Positions 7,563 through 9,145 of a stretch of 9,145 nt of DNA are shown in pieces. This DNA is from Verrucomicrobiota bacterium (GTDB lineage Bacteria > Verrucomicrobiota > Verrucomicrobiia > Limisphaerales > AV2). Position numbers and translations under genes: made by a program. The stretch is taken from positions 3,857 through 13,001 of the forward strand of contig QHPW01000124.1 in NCBI GenBank assembly GCA_003219675.1, in the 5' to 3' direction. The notes beneath the pieces were generated by a model that did not search any database, was not told the DNA's origin, and worked only from the letters and a program-made list of their open reading frames with translations. Each line of letters begins with the position of its first letter. Position 1 is the first letter of the stretch.

Positions 7563-7773
7563 GCCGGTTGCTCAACCGCCTGCGGCCAACAGCCCGCGCA
7601 AGCGCACGCTGTTGATCGTGGACGACGAGGAAGGGCCGCGCCAATCCCTGCGCATTGTTTTTAAGGACGATTACAACATCCTGCTGGCCGACAGTGGCAA
7701 CAAAGCCGTGGAACTGGTGAAGCAACATTCGGTGGACGCGGCGGTGCTGGACATCCGGATGTCCGGGATCTGA
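7528..7773 (+). CDS. Truncated receiver-domain stub (5' part of the broken gene)
   Basis: If translated as the sequence stands, this gives an 81-residue protein. It has a proline- and serine-rich leader (about residues 1-26), then strand 1 with the acidic pocket (Asp32, Asp33), helix 1, strand 2, helix 2 and strand 3 with Asp75, ending seven codons after the start of the phospho-Asp loop. Strands 4 and 5, the switch Thr and the conserved Lys are absent, so it should not fold or function as a normal receiver. It has no good SD; translation would have to reinitiate or couple from the overlapping channel gene. Confidence 0.5.
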   Translation: MPSLSPLDTPSRPVAQPPAANSPRKRTLLIVDDEEGPRQSLRIVFKDDYNILLADSGNKAVELVKQHSVDAAVLDIRMSGI

Positions 7774-7859
7774 CGGCCTACGAGACGATCGAAACGGCGC
7801 GTCAGGCGCTGCGGCTGGGAGCGTGCGATTATCTGACCAAACCCTTTGACATCTCCACC

Positions 7860-8759
7860 ATGCGCGCCGCGATAGCCAGCGCGATCGAACGTCACTCTCT
7901 TTCCGAGGAAATACGCGCGAACAACCACAAACTGAGCGAACTGCAGGAAGAACTGCATAACCAGAAGCTGCAGGAGGAAATCGTCCGCACCAAAGGTGAA
8001 ATCTACGCCAGTGTCATCCACGACATCAACGGTCCGCTGACCATCATTTCGGGCTTCATCGAGATCATCAACCAGCACATCAGCAGCGCCACCATGCTCG
8101 AAGGCGGGGGTCTGGAGCTGGTCAAGGACCGATTGTCCCGCATCACCCGGCAGGTCAATAATTGCATCGAAATCTCGCAGCGCTACCTCAGTTTCCTGCG
8201 CAAACGCTCTACCGAAAGGGCGCCCATCGGCACCAATCAGATTCTGTCCGACCTGGGCGAACTCCTGAAGGTCCATCCCAGCGCGCACAAGAACGAACTG
8301 GTCATCCATCCTCTCAGTGAAGACGTGGTCGCCGAGATCAACGGCACTGACCTGATTCAGATTCTCCTCAACCTGACGATCAACGCCCTGCAATGCAGTC
8401 CGGAGCCGCACCACGTCGAGATTTACGGCCAGCGTCTGACGCAACCGCTCGACCTGTCGCAATTTGCGGACGGTCCGGAAAGCCAGTTCGTCAATCGTGA
8501 TGAGTTACAGAACGTCGCTCCCCTGTTGGCGGTCTTCGTTCGGGATAACGGTCCTGGCGTTGCGCCCGAGATTCTGCCGAAAATCTTTCAGCCCTTTTTC
8601 ACCACCAAGACCGGCAACAAAGGCACCGGCCTCGGGCTTGCCATCGTGCATCGGTTCGTGAAAGAAGGCAAAGGCGCCATTCACCTGCAAACCAAGGTGG
8701 GAAAGGGGACGACATTCGCGGTTTACCTGCCCGCACACGATCTGACGGCGAAGAAATGA
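7860..8759 (+). CDS. Histidine kinase half of the broken gene (HisKA-like plus HATPase)
   Basis: 299 residues if translation begins at ATG 7860; the frame is open further upstream through the receiver's KPF motif. Residues about 15-50 form a charged, heptad-like coiled coil (ELQEELHNQKLQEEI). The phosphoacceptor is His54 in SVIHDINGPLTIISG. The ATPase domain is complete: N box Asn175 (LNLTINALQCS), G1 Asp229 (VRDNGPGV), F box FQPFFTTK, G2 GTGLGLAI (from 255), ending in TTFAVYLP. No TM segment. No Shine-Dalgarno precedes 7860, so whether this half is made alone is doubtful; intact motifs suggest the break is recent or an artefact. It lacks any sensor of its own, as expected if the original protein was controlled by its N-terminal receiver. 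Confidence 0.6.
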   Translation: MRAAIASAIERHSLSEEIRANNHKLSELQEELHNQKLQEEIVRTKGEIYASVIHDINGPLTIISGFIEIINQHISSATMLEGGGLELVKDRLSRITRQVNNCIEISQRYLSFLRKRSTERAPIGTNQILSDLGELLKVHPSAHKNELVIHPLSEDVVAEINGTDLIQILLNLTINALQCSPEPHHVEIYGQRLTQPLDLSQFADGPESQFVNRDELQNVAPLLAVFVRDNGPGVAPEILPKIFQPFFTTKTGNKGTGLGLAIVHRFVKEGKGAIHLQTKVGKGTTFAVYLPAHDLTAKK

Positions 8760-8907
8760 TTTTCACCGCCACGCCTCCGGCGGCGAGCGGTCGCAGCCGG
8801 AAATCAACCTTGTGCCACGTCCGCGCCGGTGAATAACTTTTCCGGGAAGATGGGTTGAAAGCGCGAGCTTGAAGCCTATGTTATTCGTGTAATCGATCTG
8901 GTCTGTC
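8760..8907. other. 148-nt non-coding gap between the kinase gene and the small ORF
   Basis: No supported ORF, tRNA or convincing promoter is visible. The left end has a short GC-rich inverted repeat (CCGCC 8766-8770 with GGCGG 8779-8783, 8-nt loop) but no T-tract follows, so it is at best a weak terminator. A 4-bp stem with a GCGA tetraloop (AAGC/GCTT, 8859-8870) is also present and is probably chance. Confidence 0.3.
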
Positions 8908-9102
8908 ATGAGAACAAAAATGCCCGGAGCCGTTCAACAGCTCGAGCTGTTCACGCCCGTCGTTACCGGGGGAATGGTGCGGCAGCATGGGTTTGAACTT
9001 TTTCGCGACAAGTTGCCGGATCCGCTGACTCTCGAAGACTGGGTGTTGGCGGAGAAAGACCTCGTCAATTCGCTGGAAACCGACGGCTTGCTGAAGCGAT
9101 AA
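8908..9102 (+). CDS. Small hypothetical protein with a DUF2934-like C-terminal pattern
   Basis: 64 residues if it starts at ATG 8908, or 60 from ATG 8920; neither has a strong SD. The middle and end read MVRQHGFELFRDK, then LTLEDWVLAEKDLV. This recalls the small DUF2934 family, whose pattern is roughly R-x(4)-ELY/F followed by an acidic (L)-x-DW-x-x-AE-x-x-L(L/V) segment. The resemblance is from memory and needs a profile search. It is soluble, has no TM or signal peptide, and contains no catalytic motif I recognise. DUF2934 proteins have no settled function. It lies 148 nt after the kinase gene, so it may be a separate unit. Its stop codon lies between the arms of a perfect 9-bp inverted repeat. 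Confidence 0.5.
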   Translation: MRTKMPGAVQQLELFTPVVTGGMVRQHGFELFRDKLPDPLTLEDWVLAEKDLVNSLETDGLLKR

Positions 9103-9109
9103 GCCGTCG
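9081..9109. terminator. Perfect 9-bp inverted repeat spanning the stop codon of the small ORF (possible terminator)
   Basis: CGACGGCTT (9081-9089) pairs perfectly with AAGCCGTCG (9101-9109) across an 11-nt loop; the loop can add a small GC/GC stem with a TGAA turn. The TAA at 9100-9102 sits at the loop edge. No T-run follows on the + strand, while the opposite strand would read GTTT just after the hairpin. It may thus be a Rho-assisted or mRNA 3'-end stabilising hairpin, or a terminator for a convergent gene outside the window. Confidence 0.45.
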
Positions 9110-9145
9110 CGTCCGATACAAACTGCGCTGGTGCGGACGAAAAGC

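Larger units (their letters stand above)
7528..8759 (+). pseudogene. Response-regulator/histidine-kinase fusion broken by an internal deletion and frameshift
   Basis: Read across two frames this is one REC-coiled coil-HisKA-HATPase protein. Frame 1 gives a canonical receiver start (LLIVDDEEG, Asp32/Asp33; phospho-Asp75 in VLDIRMSG) and stops at TGA 7771-7773. The other frame resumes at once with the rest of the receiver (LTAYETIE, then CDYLTKPFD) and continues into the kinase. The Thr-to-Lys distance (22 residues) is normal for receivers. From the phospho-Asp codon (7750) to the Thr codon (7773) there are only 23 nt, where about 84-90 are expected. About 61-67 nt are therefore missing, covering helix 3 and strand 4, and the loss is not a multiple of three. 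The start at ATG 7528 is the closest to the receiver and overlaps the channel gene by 35 nt; ATG 7513 is an alternative. It could be a real disabling mutation or an assembly error at a collapsed segment. No programmed frameshift could restore the missing strand. Confidence 0.75.

Noticed and set aside
7760..7780. Programmed ribosomal frameshift in the receiver-kinase gene
   Set aside because: No slippery run is present, and a simple shift would still lack about 20-22 residues including strand 4; a deletion explains both.
7671..8462. 263-codon minus-strand open frame opposite the third kinase
   Set aside because: It lies across the receiver/kinase motifs of the + strand, has no recognisable domain and no start context; it is a shadow frame.
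8766..8783. Rho-independent terminator after the third kinase
   Set aside because: Only a 5-bp stem with an 8-nt loop and no following T-run.

Overview
The window looks like a bacterial chromosome from a Gram-negative organism. The evidence is one outer-membrane FadL/OmpP1-type beta-barrel gene with a signal peptide and a C-terminal Phe, plus multidomain histidine kinases of the kind common in environmental bacteria. Base composition is moderately GC-rich and every supported gene is on the + strand. The phylum cannot be fixed from this sequence; Verrucomicrobia or a similar soil/freshwater lineage is only a guess. No tRNA, rRNA, CRISPR, insertion sequence or phage gene is visible.

Left block (1-6222): an open frame running off the left edge (weak) is followed by four genes: an isoprenylcysteine-carboxyl-methyltransferase-like (ICMT-like) integral membrane protein, a complete FabF-like beta-ketoacyl-ACP synthase, a polytopic (about nine TM segments) GAF histidine kinase, and a soluble receiver-like/GAF/PAS/histidine kinase hybrid. 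Each of the three junctions between these four genes is a 4-nt ATGA stop/start overlap, and none of the downstream starts has a good Shine-Dalgarno. This block is therefore almost certainly one translationally coupled operon that places lipid/polyketide-type enzymes and sensor kinases on one message.

Right block (6223-8759): a 134-nt gap with a good ribosome binding site leads into the FadL-family channel. The next gene, a response-regulator/histidine-kinase fusion, overlaps its end by about 35 nt. That gene is broken. Its receiver domain has lost about 20-22 residues between the phospho-Asp and the conserved Thr, and the reading frame shifts there, leaving an 81-residue receiver stub and an intact-looking kinase half in another frame.

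Tail (8760-9145): a 148-nt non-coding stretch, a 64-codon small ORF whose C-terminal half resembles the DUF2934 pattern, and a 9-bp perfect inverted repeat wrapped around its stop codon.

Working hypothesis (inference): the ketosynthase and membrane methyltransferase make or modify a fatty-acyl/polyketide product, FadL carries a hydrophobic compound across the outer membrane, and the membrane kinase with its soluble kinase partners senses that compound or membrane state. No acyl carrier protein, thioesterase, or DNA-binding output regulator is in the window, so the product and the output of signalling are unknown.
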